Positions 34,564 to 42,336 are shown, counted from the stretch's first letter. The stretch: DNA of 64,000 nt from Pontibacter arcticus (GCF_003284895.1 NZ_QMDV01000001.1:647080-711079); one strand, 5' to 3'. Program-made: numbers and translations. Notes: a model not told the origin generated them from the letters alone.

Positions 34564-35907
34564 ATGCCATACTCACCGGGATCTAGATTACCAGGAGAGA
34601 CAGCTTCTAAGCTAGGTCATCTTGCAGTTGTTGAAAGCGAATGGGTAAAGTCTCTAATAAAGGATTTTGAAGATTATCAATCAGACTCATCAAATGTTAA
34701 TGAGGAAATGTGGCAAATATTTGACCCAACCGGTCATGTGCCATTGCGAAATATTTGGGCAGTAGATGGATCTTTCGTTGCTATAAAGACAGATAGCCAC
34801 CCTCCTAAAGAAGTTTCTTTTGTAAAAACAGCATTATTATCTGTTGATAAGGGTAGGTTAGATTTGATAGACAAAGAGCACCCTCATCCTTTACTTCTAC
34901 AGGATATTTTAAAAGATAGTGCTGTTTTTCATGCTACCGTATTTCCTTTAAAGAATGTCAAAACTTCATTAGGCAATAACTATGAAGCTATAAGACATAT
35001 AGTACGAGATTCGATGAAAGTTGACGAAGGAGGCATATTTTACGAAACTTTAAAATGGCTTGCATATCGCAAGTGGGAAACCAATTCCAAATTTTCAAGC
35101 CCATCTTTTGAATGCCCTCATTGTCATGAAATACAAACTATAGGTTTAACTTATGATGCTAATGAAGGGAAATGCGAAAAATGTAAAAATGAAGTTTTCT
35201 TAACTGATATGATCGGATTCCATCTAGATATGGATGAAGATAGTGCTCCTGACTCTATAGCTTCTGCATACATGTTGATTATGGAAACCTTAATGTTGTT
35301 TACTGCTGTAAGGCTTTTATGGATACATAGCGATAAGAGTTTAGTTACCGACACGCTCTTCATCAAAGACGGTCCTTTATCATTAAGAAGCCAATATTCT
35401 AAACTTGTTCCCAATATTCGCTCATTTTTAGAATTTGCAAAAATAAAAAATCGCCCGATACATATAATTGGGCAAGAAAAAAGCGGTGCATTCTTTGATC
35501 ATTTATCTTCAATTTCTAGGCATGTACCACCTCATGAAAGAGGTGCTGGTTTACATTTTGCAGCATTATCTCATCACTATGTTCGCCAAGAGGTATATCG
35601 TTCTCCTGATTTAACTAATCCTTATGGTAAGCGGACAAATTGGGGTGAAAAATTATATGTCAAAGTTGATCCAGGTACATTTATGGTTTTGAATTTAACA
35701 ACCGGAGAATATATAGATGATCCAGAATACCCTACAGCAGATACCCTTATAGGTTTATCACGCATTTTGACTACTATTCCAAGTCTCGTTAGTAGTAGGT
35801 TTGAAGGTGCTCTATTTCCTATTGAGTTAGCTAACGGCATAGCTTCAATGTCCAGTTACCCCTCAGCTAGTATCCTACAGAAATTTGTTGAACACCAATC
35901 TAAATAA
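34564..35907 (+). CDS. nurA: NurA-domain nuclease with zinc-ribbon insert
   Basis: 447 residues, predicted 5'-3' nuclease partner of HerA. Active-site acidic residues: Asp68 in IWAVDGSF and Asp269 in FIKDGPL; the later IIGQEKSGAF (about 302) supplies the conserved Lys motif, and HHYVRQEVYR follows. A four-Cys zinc ribbon (Cys184, 187, 204, 207) is inserted between the catalytic blocks, an addition compared with archaeal NurA. Last gene of the methylase-HerA-NurA operon, ending at a strong terminator. Confidence 0.8.
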   Translation: MPYSPGSRLPGETASKLGHLAVVESEWVKSLIKDFEDYQSDSSNVNEEMWQIFDPTGHVPLRNIWAVDGSFVAIKTDSHPPKEVSFVKTALLSVDKGRLDLIDKEHPHPLLLQDILKDSAVFHATVFPLKNVKTSLGNNYEAIRHIVRDSMKVDEGGIFYETLKWLAYRKWETNSKFSSPSFECPHCHEIQTIGLTYDANEGKCEKCKNEVFLTDMIGFHLDMDEDSAPDSIASAYMLIMETLMLFTAVRLLWIHSDKSLVTDTLFIKDGPLSLRSQYSKLVPNIRSFLEFAKIKNRPIHIIGQEKSGAFFDHLSSISRHVPPHERGAGLHFAALSHHYVRQEVYRSPDLTNPYGKRTNWGEKLYVKVDPGTFMVLNLTTGEYIDDPEYPTADTLIGLSRILTTIPSLVSSRFEGALFPIELANGIASMSSYPSASILQKFVEHQSK

Positions 35908-35928
35908 TCAAGTTTAACGTAAAAATTA

Positions 35929-35972
35929 AAAAGGAGAAGCTTAACTAAGCAAGTTAAGCTTCTCCTTTTTTT
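35929..35972 (+). terminator. Strong terminator of the methylase-HerA-NurA operon
   Basis: AAAGGAGAAGCTTAACT and AGTTAAGCTTCTCCTTT, a 17-pair perfect stem with a five-base loop and T-run. Confidence 0.9.
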
Positions 35973-36034
35973 GTTCTTAAAACTGCAAAAAATTATAAAA
36001 AAAATTTACGTGTACCCATGTGTATTTTAAAATG

Positions 36035-36084
36035 AGCGGGGGGAGGATGGGGAGTAACTCGATACGGGCCCCTGGCCCCGGTAG
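36035..36084. other. GC-rich patch, possible replication or transfer origin
   Basis: A 50-bp island of G/C (GAGCGGGGGGAGGATGGGGA, then CGGGCCCCTGGCCCCGG) inside otherwise very AT-rich DNA, in the 35973-36250 gap downstream of the replication-initiator gene. Position and composition suggest a binding or nick site for that protein; no direct proof. The rest of the gap has AT-rich sequence with nothing else recognised. Confidence 0.3.
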
Positions 36085-36250
36085 AATTAACTAGTTTAGA
36101 TTGTTTTGCACACTTATTCTATCACTTAAGTACCTATAACCTACCATTATAGTACAGTAAATAATAGTTAAGGTAGATATAAATTTAAGTGCATATTTTT
36201 AGCTTTAGCACTCAAATTTATATCTCTTTCTTTTCTCCTAAACATCTATA

Positions 36251-36295
36251 CTAATGCTCTTGCTTATCTTAAAAAAAGGTAAGCAAGAGCATTAG
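36251..36295. terminator. Terminator of the replication-initiator-like gene
   Basis: CTAATGCTCTTGCTTA (36251-36266) and TAAGCAAGAGCATTAG (36280-36295), a 16-pair perfect stem that overlaps the stop codon at 36292-36294. The T-run for the minus direction is the TTTTTTT opposite 36271-36277 in the loop; tail outside is weak. Confidence 0.6.
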
Positions 36296-37599
36296 TTAAA
36301 AAATACATCATAAATTACTTTACTCTTCCGTTTCTTAATTTCCTCACTTGAACTATTAAACTTGAAAGATTTGATATAACCCTGAGTAAGTTTTAAATAT
36401 TCCTGCTTACTAATTTTGTTACCATCTATTAAACTATCTCTATTAGAGATATTAGATAGTAACCTATGTTTTTCATCGCTTATATAACTTTTTATAAGCT
36501 CTAAAGCATGGTGGCTTCCGCTACTGATATAGATATAAAGTAAACCCTTAAAATTTCTTTTAATTTCGTACTTCCTCAAAGTAAGTATAGCATCAGTTTT
36601 CTTTAGTTTGTTAAGCGAATTTCCTCTAAAACTACTGTAATCAATAAGCGACCATTGCTTACCTCCTAGAGCTACTGGTATTTCTGAATAATGATCATAA
36701 AATGAAAGGCATCCTCTAGTAAAGCTTTTATATATCTCCTCCAAACCACATTGTGAACTTAGCTTTTCAATATTAATATCATATTTGCATAGATAATTAT
36801 TATTCATGCGTAGCTCTACCCGGTCTATAATCTTACTAACATCTAACCCATTTATTTTATGGTATTGCCTGATATATACTTTATTACTTTTTATTATTTC
36901 TTCCGATTTATTATAAATAACTATAGATTTTCCGGTAGCTTTTAGGGCTCCTATTTGAAACATTGCATTGTTGTTGAAAGTCCCAATTTTAGACTTACCA
37001 GCATGCTTAAATCGTTCTTTCCCGCAGCTTATAGAGTTAAAGTATAGTTCTTTAAACATCTCATACTTACCATAGCTATCAAATGCTATTTCTACATAAG
37101 CTATCTTATAAAATTTTAAATTTAGACATTTTAAAATGTTTAAATAATGCGCATACCAATCTTCTTTATAGAAAACATAGTTTAAAAACTCTAGCTGAAT
37201 AACTCCTTTTAGATTGTTGCGCTTGTCTTCCAGGTAAAGGTGGCCTATGATTTCATTATTTGAATATATATCTAATACATACCTATAGCCGTTCTTCTTA
37301 GGTTTGTATCTATTCCTATAATCATCATCTAGCTTAAATATTAATGTCCCCTCTCTATAAATTATTTTGTTATCCTCTAGAAAGTCTCTTTGTTCAATAA
37401 GTAATTTTAAATTTCTACTCTCATCAATAGTTACAAGGTCAATAGATAACCTATCAATATTCAAAGTAAATTTAGGATTGATAAAAAGAAAACTAAGCTT
37501 GTTAGATAGCGCTTTGTATTCTTGAACCGGTTTGTTTTGAAACACTTTATTCTCATTTATAATGGGTAGCCATAAGCTACCGGTTATGTCAGGTGCCAC
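36292..37599 (-). CDS. Probable rolling-circle-type replication initiator
   Basis: 435 residues, Lys/Asn/Tyr-rich. The central pattern KIAYVEIAFDSYGKY, SIVIYNKSEEI and IDRVELRMNN resembles the replication initiation factor (Rep_trans/phage gene II-like) proteins of small plasmids and filamentous phages. Catalytic Tyr not assigned. Starts with GTG at 37599; an ATG is not available before the conserved region, and GGTAGC/GCTACC can form a small hairpin just after the start. If correct, the element can replicate after excision. A virion or mobilisation protein is an alternative. Confidence 0.5.
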   Translation of the reverse strand: MAPDITGSLWLPIINENKVFQNKPVQEYKALSNKLSFLFINPKFTLNIDRLSIDLVTIDESRNLKLLIEQRDFLEDNKIIYREGTLIFKLDDDYRNRYKPKKNGYRYVLDIYSNNEIIGHLYLEDKRNNLKGVIQLEFLNYVFYKEDWYAHYLNILKCLNLKFYKIAYVEIAFDSYGKYEMFKELYFNSISCGKERFKHAGKSKIGTFNNNAMFQIGALKATGKSIVIYNKSEEIIKSNKVYIRQYHKINGLDVSKIIDRVELRMNNNYLCKYDINIEKLSSQCGLEEIYKSFTRGCLSFYDHYSEIPVALGGKQWSLIDYSSFRGNSLNKLKKTDAILTLRKYEIKRNFKGLLYIYISSGSHHALELIKSYISDEKHRLLSNISNRDSLIDGNKISKQEYLKLTQGYIKSFKFNSSSEEIKKRKSKVIYDVFFN

Positions 37600-37745
37600 T
37601 CAAAAACGGTGGCGGTTTCAACAAACTTGTGTGTTTTGAATGAGAAGTGTATGGAATAAAGTAATTTATTTTATTAAAGCTTTAAAAACTCTCTAAGTTG
37701 GCTCAACACTATAACTTATATTTGAAAAAGCTACTTTTAAGTATT

Positions 37746-39158
37746 ATGAAGCCAGAAGTCCATTTTGTAAATATCCGTGAAGTTATAATCAGAGAAATAA
37801 AGCGATCTGAAGAATCTATCAAAATTGCTATGGCTTGGTTTACTGATAAAGAGCTTTTTGATGCTTTACTTGAAAGATCGAAAAAGAAGAGTATCAAAAT
37901 AGAGTTAATTCTCAACAATGACGCTATAAATATAAACTCTGAAATCCAGTTTGAACATTTATTTGTTTATGGAGGGAATGTATACTTTCCGACTAATGAA
38001 GAGAAATTAATGCATAATAAGTTCTGCATTATTGATAGTAAAAAAGTGCTTAATGGTTCATTTAACTGGACAAATAAAGCAAACTATAATAACGAAAATC
38101 TTACAATCTATGATGACGTTGATTTTGCTGCCAAATTTATAAATGAGTTTGAATCTTTAAAGCGAGCGTCCTACAGTATTGAGAAATTGTTAGATATTGA
38201 AGAATTACAGCGTTTCAAAGAAGAAGAAATTCTAACTATTAACGAACTTAAGAAAAGAGCTTTTAATAGAAGGGATATAAAAAATCATACTGCTGCCCTA
38301 AGAGATTGCATAAGAATTTATGAAGCAGAAGTAAGCTGGGTTAATTACTTAGAAATAGCTCAATGTTATATTGATTTAAAGAAATTGTACGCTGCTATTC
38401 AGATATATTCTGAATATCTGGAAGGGCATCAAACTGATGCGAAAATATTTAATTTAAGAGGGTCTATATATTTAGAAACTGACCAGTTAGAATTAGCTAT
38501 ATTCGATTTCACTCAAGCAATTAGCATCAATAACCAAGAACCAGAATATTATGAAAATAGAGCAAAAGCTTATGTAAAACCATTTGACTTTTTTTCTACT
38601 AACGATACTTTAAACAGAATGTACCCTGATTATTATCATAATGGTTTTAAGGGTGTTCAAAACTTGTATTCCTACTTCTATAATCTAACATATGATAATA
38701 AGATAAAGCCTCTTGAAGAGAAAAAATTGCCATGGATATTAAATTACCCTAGCTGGGATACTTTTGAATCTGCATTAGCAGGTTTTGAAGGGCTCGGAGA
38801 ACAGGCTCTTAATGATTACCATGCGGCTATTCAATTAAAAAGTATAAATACAGCGACTTTGTATGAAAAGATTGCTCGCTTGCAGGGGATTTTAAGTTAT
38901 AGTGCGGAACAACAAGTTATAGCTTACTCTAATTGCATTAAATACAACCCTGATAATTTGCACCATTATTTTTGGAGAGGCATATGTTACAAAATTATTA
39001 AGAAATATCCTGAAGCACTTCTTGATTTTGAAACAGTACTTAGCGTAAACCCAAATCACTCTTCCTGTACCTCTTTCTATAAGCAAGTTAAAGACCTAAT
39101 GGAAAAGGAGAAAGAGATTAAAGTCGAAAAAAGTTTTTGGAAAAGCTTCTTCAAATAG
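37746..39158 (+). CDS. PLD-like nuclease fused to TPR repeats
   Basis: 470 residues. N-terminal phospholipase D-type domain (about 1-150) with a single catalytic motif: His90-x-Lys92-x4-Asp97 in LMHNKFCIID, followed by NGSFNWT and NNENL. One HKD motif means a dimer is needed for activity, as in bacterial Nuc-type nucleases. From about 180 it is helical with TPR-like repeats (AIQIYSEYLEGH, LAIFDFTQAISIN, ALLDFETVLSVNP). Start ATG 37746 is preferred over TTG 37698. Nuclease plus repeat scaffold in a defence island suggests an effector with a sensing module; unproven. Confidence 0.75.
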   Translation: MKPEVHFVNIREVIIREIKRSEESIKIAMAWFTDKELFDALLERSKKKSIKIELILNNDAININSEIQFEHLFVYGGNVYFPTNEEKLMHNKFCIIDSKKVLNGSFNWTNKANYNNENLTIYDDVDFAAKFINEFESLKRASYSIEKLLDIEELQRFKEEEILTINELKKRAFNRRDIKNHTAALRDCIRIYEAEVSWVNYLEIAQCYIDLKKLYAAIQIYSEYLEGHQTDAKIFNLRGSIYLETDQLELAIFDFTQAISINNQEPEYYENRAKAYVKPFDFFSTNDTLNRMYPDYYHNGFKGVQNLYSYFYNLTYDNKIKPLEEKKLPWILNYPSWDTFESALAGFEGLGEQALNDYHAAIQLKSINTATLYEKIARLQGILSYSAEQQVIAYSNCIKYNPDNLHHYFWRGICYKIIKKYPEALLDFETVLSVNPNHSSCTSFYKQVKDLMEKEKEIKVEKSFWKSFFK

Positions 39159-39308
39159 AAGTTGTTTAGTGTTTTGAGGTATACAGCTAATAACTGCCCG
39201 AGCTGTGTGTTTTCACTAGCAATTACCTCTTGTTTAAAATAAAGTAGTCGATGAAAACACCAATAACGGCAGGTTGAGATATTATAATCTTAAACTCTAA
39301 ACAGCTTC
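39159..39308 (+). ncRNA. Structured repeat element copy B (candidate ncRNA or miniature element)
   Basis: Begins AAGTTGTTTAG directly after the PLD gene stop and ends CTAAACAGCTT. Internal landmarks align with the reverse complement of 11376-11524: CTGCC, GTGTTTTCACTAGCAA, ATGAAAACACCAATAACGGC, then AGGTT. CTGCC pairs with GGCAG here and with GGCGG in the other copy. Sequence between landmarks has diverged, but order, spacing and pairing are kept. Confidence 0.5.
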
Positions 39309-39338
39309 AGAGCTAAGAAAGCAATATGGATACAAAAG

Positions 39339-39375
39339 AAAAGGCTAACTTTTAATTGAGTTAGCCTTTTTACTT
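39339..39375 (+). terminator. Rho-independent terminator after element B
   Basis: AAAGGCTAACT and AGTTAGCCTTT with a TTTAATTG loop and T-run. A terminator placed after the structured element, not between it and the PLD gene, suggests they share a transcript. Confidence 0.75.
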
Positions 39376-39392
39376 TATGTTTATTTAAGCTT

Positions 39393-39560
39393 CTAATGTT
39401 CTTTAGAGGTATTGTAAGGCTCGACCTCTTCAATCCTGATGTCTGTGATATCTCTGTTCTCAAGCTTCTTATGCAATTCTAGTGTTTTATCCTGCAAGAA
39501 CTCATAACGCTCGATAGTAGTTTTGTCTTTGCTTACCTCAATATTAATAATTGTAGTTCT
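39393..39560 (-). pseudogene. Gene remnant without a normal start codon
   Basis: A 55-codon open stretch reads IEVSKDKTTIERYEFLQDK then helical, charged sequence ending in YNTSKEH and a TAG at 39393-39395. Composition is protein-like (Glu/Lys/Asp heptad-like), but there is no ATG, GTG or early TTG; the frame is closed upstream by a TAA at 39561. Most likely the 3' end of a broken gene, or a small gene with an ATT start. Confidence 0.4.
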
Positions 39561-39800
39561 TTAATAGAGCCTCAAGACCATGAATTAACATTAATTGTTC
39601 TGCTCTATTAATGTTGCAAATCTTTCTCATATCTCCCATTGGCCATAGGCCAATGTACATTTTAAATTTTTCTTTTTGTACTAAGGCCAAAGACCACAGG
39701 TTAAAATAATTTAAAAATTTTACAGAAAACTTGTAACAATTTTCTTCAAAAGATTCCCCTCTTAGTCAGTAACAAATTGCCTAGAACCTAGTATAATAGG

Positions 39801-39827
39801 TTATATCGATATAAGGGTTGCGCAACC
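39801..39827. promoter_or_regulatory. Two adjacent perfect palindromes
   Basis: TTATATCGATATAA (39801-39814) and GGTTGCGCAACC (39816-39827) lie next to each other about 150 bp before the next gene, in the otherwise featureless gap 39561-39979. They suit binding by a dimeric protein, for example the nearby HTH protein, or a recombination-control site. Confidence 0.4.
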
Positions 39828-39979
39828 TTCAAAAAATCCAAAATATTTTTTTCACTTAAAACCAATTTTAGCTAATAAATCATCTATTAGCACTAAATCA
39901 TTATGCATTATCAACAATAAAAAAATTATCATAATCATTATTTAATACAATATTTATAAAAAAATCAACTAATTTAAAA

Positions 39980-40408
39980 ATGAGAAAATTCAATTCTATT
40001 ACAGATTTATATGTTAAAAATACTGCAAACCATGTTGATATAGTCAGCTTATTAGGTTTCGTCGATATCCTAGAAATAATGGATTTAATAACCACCAAAG
40101 GACAGTTTACCGGCTTACACATTCCTTATAAAGGTCTATCAAGCAAGTTTATTAACCTGATTGATGCAGGTTGTTTAGCCAATCCCAAAAAGGTAACCGG
40201 AGAAGGTGATATAGACTATGTTTTGTATCACGATATATACTTCAAAGCTCAAGATGAGTCTTACACTAAAGTTCCTATGTCGCTGAAGTCAACTTTTGAA
40301 AAAGTATTGATAAATGATCAACCAGATACTGTTTGGATGAAGTCAGAAATGATAATCATTAATCGTGTTACTAGAGCAGCTATTGACGAAGCAATAAAGG
40401 CACTATAA
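39980..40408 (+). CDS. Hypothetical island protein
   Basis: 142 residues, soluble, no signal or membrane segment. Pattern of hydrophobic helices with a middle Asp/Gly-rich turn (KVTGEGDIDYVLYHDIYF). No family recognised. Followed 53 bp on by the excisionase-like gene with a GGTGGCGC/GCGCCACC hairpin (40417-40438) lacking a T-run between them. Position in the integration module suggests a role in regulation or excision. Confidence 0.55.
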   Translation: MRKFNSITDLYVKNTANHVDIVSLLGFVDILEIMDLITTKGQFTGLHIPYKGLSSKFINLIDAGCLANPKKVTGEGDIDYVLYHDIYFKAQDESYTKVPMSLKSTFEKVLINDQPDTVWMKSEMIIINRVTRAAIDEAIKAL

Positions 40409-40461
40409 TTATATTGGGTGGCGCAAACTAGCGCCACCTAAATCTTAAATTAGATCTAAAC

Positions 40462-40791
40462 ATGAGTAATCCCTTTGAAGAACTTAGCGAAAGGTTATTA
40501 AATATTGAGAAGATATTATTTGAGTTGAATTTTAGAGATAATCTTCAATTTAAATCGTCTAATAGCTCTCACCCCTTAACCGTAAAAGAAGCAGCAGAAT
40601 TTTTAAATTTAGCTGTTCCTACAATTTATAGTTTGGTCAGCAAAAGAAAACTTCCGGTAAATAAAAGAGGAAACAAGCTCTATTTCTATGAACAAGAGCT
40701 ATCAGAGTGGGTTAAAACCGGTAGAAAGAAAACTTTACATGAAATAGATAATACTGCATTTTTAACAAAAGGCAAAAGCCAGGTTAGCTAA
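40462..40791 (+). CDS. Excisionase-like helix-turn-helix protein (HTH_17)
   Basis: 109 residues. The DNA-binding part is at about 35-85: LTVKEAAEFLNLAVPTIYSL then VSKRKLPVNKRGNKLYF and LSEWVKTGRKKT, the classic MerR-like excisionase signature. The N-terminal 34 residues form a short coiled coil (LSERLLNIEKILFEL). In integrative elements of Bacteroidota such proteins bind near att sites and direct excision. Convergent with the integrase gene. Confidence 0.82.
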   Translation: MSNPFEELSERLLNIEKILFELNFRDNLQFKSSNSSHPLTVKEAAEFLNLAVPTIYSLVSKRKLPVNKRGNKLYFYEQELSEWVKTGRKKTLHEIDNTAFLTKGKSQVS

Positions 40792-40811
40792 TAACCTAGC
40801 TTTTGCCTTTA
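40769..40811. terminator. Terminator between excisionase and integrase genes
   Basis: GGCAAAAGC-AGGTTA and TAACCT-GCTTTTGCC form a stem (one mismatch pair) overlapping the last codons of the HTH gene, with an A/T-run on each side; usable in both directions. Confidence 0.75.
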
Positions 40812-40840
40812 TTATAGTAAAACTTAAAAAGAACAAATTT

Positions 40841-42097
40841 TTAGCTAAAGTCCATTAACTTATCAGCGATTTCCTGCTTCACACTTTCTTCAAATCCGCC
40901 CCAGTAACTAAGAGTAGTCTTAAGATCATTATGCCCCAAGCTCTCTTGAATAAACTCAAGACTAGCTCCATTGCGAACAGCGTTTGTAGCAAATGAGTGT
41001 CTAGCCCAATAGGTTGAGATATCCTCAGTTAATTTTACTGATTTAGCCAGATTTTTTATGTGTTGATTAATAAAGCGGGTAAAGTTTTTTATGGCTCTAT
41101 CCTGCTCATTATGATCCATGTAATTAGTAAGGATTGGGAAAACAAAATTACTTAAACCCTTATCAGCGTTACCGTACTTTTCAATTACTGAAAGTGGAAA
41201 AGAAGTTAATGCCACCATTATAGATTTATGATTGGATTTTGAAGTATCAACAGTTTTTGCTCTACTAAATATTAATCTATCTTCTTTGATATCCCTGAAT
41301 TTGAGATTAGCAATATCTTTTATGTTCATGCCATTACAGGCATAGCTAAAAAACCAAAAATCGCGTGCCTTCTCTTGCTCAGGTATTAGTGCTTGAGCTT
41401 TAAAAAGTATTCCTAACTGCTCTTTACTTAAAGCTTTTTTAATGTTTTTCCCAGCCGGTATCTGATACTTTCGCTTACCGAACGGATAAGTATCTTTATG
41501 TATATCCCCTGTTTCTATAGCATTATTAAATATGGCTCTTAAAGGTCTCAGATAAATACCTACCGTTGTACGGCTCCTACCCTGCTCCTGCATCCAACGC
41601 TCATATCGACTAAGGAAGTCTACTGTGATATTATCAAAATACAAGCTATCAGATGAGATCCGGTTCTTGCTGTTTGCATACGCTAACAAGCTCTTTAAGC
41701 TTAAGTGATAGCTGGAAGCAGTAGTAACCTTTCCTCGCTCCTGTAGCCCCTTTATATACTCTTTATAGTGATATGATACATCATTTGCAGCTAGCTTATC
41801 CCGAAACAATTCTCTTTCAAATTTTTCTAGAATGAATACTTTTAAACTATCTGCTACGTCAATAGCTCTTTGTTCCAAACCAATGAGTTTCAACTTTAAG
41901 TCTTTATGATCTCCTCTAGGTTTTGTGGCCTTATATGATCTTTCGAAATCATCCACTGATAAATCAATACCAAGTGGGTAAAGCTTTTGAGTACGCTGTT
42001 TACCCTTACTTAAATATACTCTTAGCTTTACCGGAAACAGGTTATTTGTTTTTGCTTTTCTGGTATCTAAGTAAATACTAATGCTTGGCCTCACCAT
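40841..42097 (-). CDS. int: Tyrosine recombinase (integrase) of the element
   Basis: 418 residues. N-terminal arm-binding domain (SIYLDTRKAKTNN, about 5-90), SAM-like core-binding domain (about 105-205), catalytic domain to the end. Nucleophile Tyr398 in LSYWGGF; LGHNDLKTT precedes it; TYWARHSFAT contains the second Arg and the His. The first Arg position reads Asn (CNGMNIKDIANL), a pattern also known in CTnDOT-like recombinases. Reads towards the element interior with its start about 160 bp from attR, as expected for the enzyme that inserted this element in tRNA-Asn. Confidence 0.93.
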   Translation of the reverse strand: MVRPSISIYLDTRKAKTNNLFPVKLRVYLSKGKQRTQKLYPLGIDLSVDDFERSYKATKPRGDHKDLKLKLIGLEQRAIDVADSLKVFILEKFERELFRDKLAANDVSYHYKEYIKGLQERGKVTTASSYHLSLKSLLAYANSKNRISSDSLYFDNITVDFLSRYERWMQEQGRSRTTVGIYLRPLRAIFNNAIETGDIHKDTYPFGKRKYQIPAGKNIKKALSKEQLGILFKAQALIPEQEKARDFWFFSYACNGMNIKDIANLKFRDIKEDRLIFSRAKTVDTSKSNHKSIMVALTSFPLSVIEKYGNADKGLSNFVFPILTNYMDHNEQDRAIKNFTRFINQHIKNLAKSVKLTEDISTYWARHSFATNAVRNGASLEFIQESLGHNDLKTTLSYWGGFEESVKQEIADKLMDFS

Positions 42098-42112
42098 CGT
42101 TGATCAATCTTG

Positions 42113-42165
42113 ATATCTATTTTGAAATTGCATACTATTTGCATACGAATATACGAAATAGATAT
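42113..42165. promoter_or_regulatory. Putative recombinase binding region, right end
   Basis: GCATACTATTTGCATAC (42130-42146) matches the left-end 17-mer with one change. It lies between inverted 10-mers ATATCTATTT (42113-42122) and AAATAGATAT (42156-42165), just upstream of the integrase start. Likely both integrase arm sites and autoregulatory operator. Confidence 0.5.
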
Positions 42166-42258
42166 AAATGAATCTTAATCATCAACACTTAAATATGGAT
42201 CTAAACGTAAATAAACTAACTTTTATAAAATAACATATACCGAATATTATAACTTCGT

Positions 42259-42306
42259 TCTGACTGTTAATCAGAGGGTCCCTGGTTCGAGCCCAGGAGG
42301 GAGAGC
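42259..42306 (+). repeat. Right attachment site (attR), 48-bp direct repeat
   Basis: Exact copy of 27684-27731. The 5' half of the tRNA is absent upstream, so this is the original host 3' end displaced by integration, not a second tRNA gene. Confidence 0.92.
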
Positions 42307-42336
42307 AAAAGCCACTTAGAAATAAGTGGCTTTTTT
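42307..42336 (+). terminator. Original host tRNA-Asn terminator
   Basis: AAAAGCCACTTA and TAAGTGGCTTTT with a GAAA loop and T-run, now separated from the tRNA promoter by the inserted element. Confidence 0.8.

Larger units (their letters stand above)
27684..42306. mobile_element. Integrated element in tRNA-Asn with defence cargo (about 14.6 kb)
   Basis: Bounded by 48-bp direct repeats of the tRNA-Asn 3' half, with a tyrosine recombinase gene next to the right copy. Other mobile-element genes are an excisionase-like HTH protein and a probable replication initiator; no relaxase or phage structural gene is visible, so it is more like an integrative plasmid or satellite than a conjugative element or prophage. 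The insert is visibly AT-richer than the flanks and nearly lacks the AAGTATAAA word that fills the host DNA. Cargo: DUF4365, SIR2 and membrane protein genes; methylase-HerA-NurA operon; PLD-TPR protein. Confidence 0.9.

Noticed and set aside
42259..42306. Second tRNA-Asn gene
   Set aside because: Only the anticodon-stem-to-3' part is present; D-arm and 5' acceptor are absent. It is attR.
27684..42306. Prophage
   Set aside because: No capsid, terminase, portal or tail genes; only integration, replication-like and defence genes.
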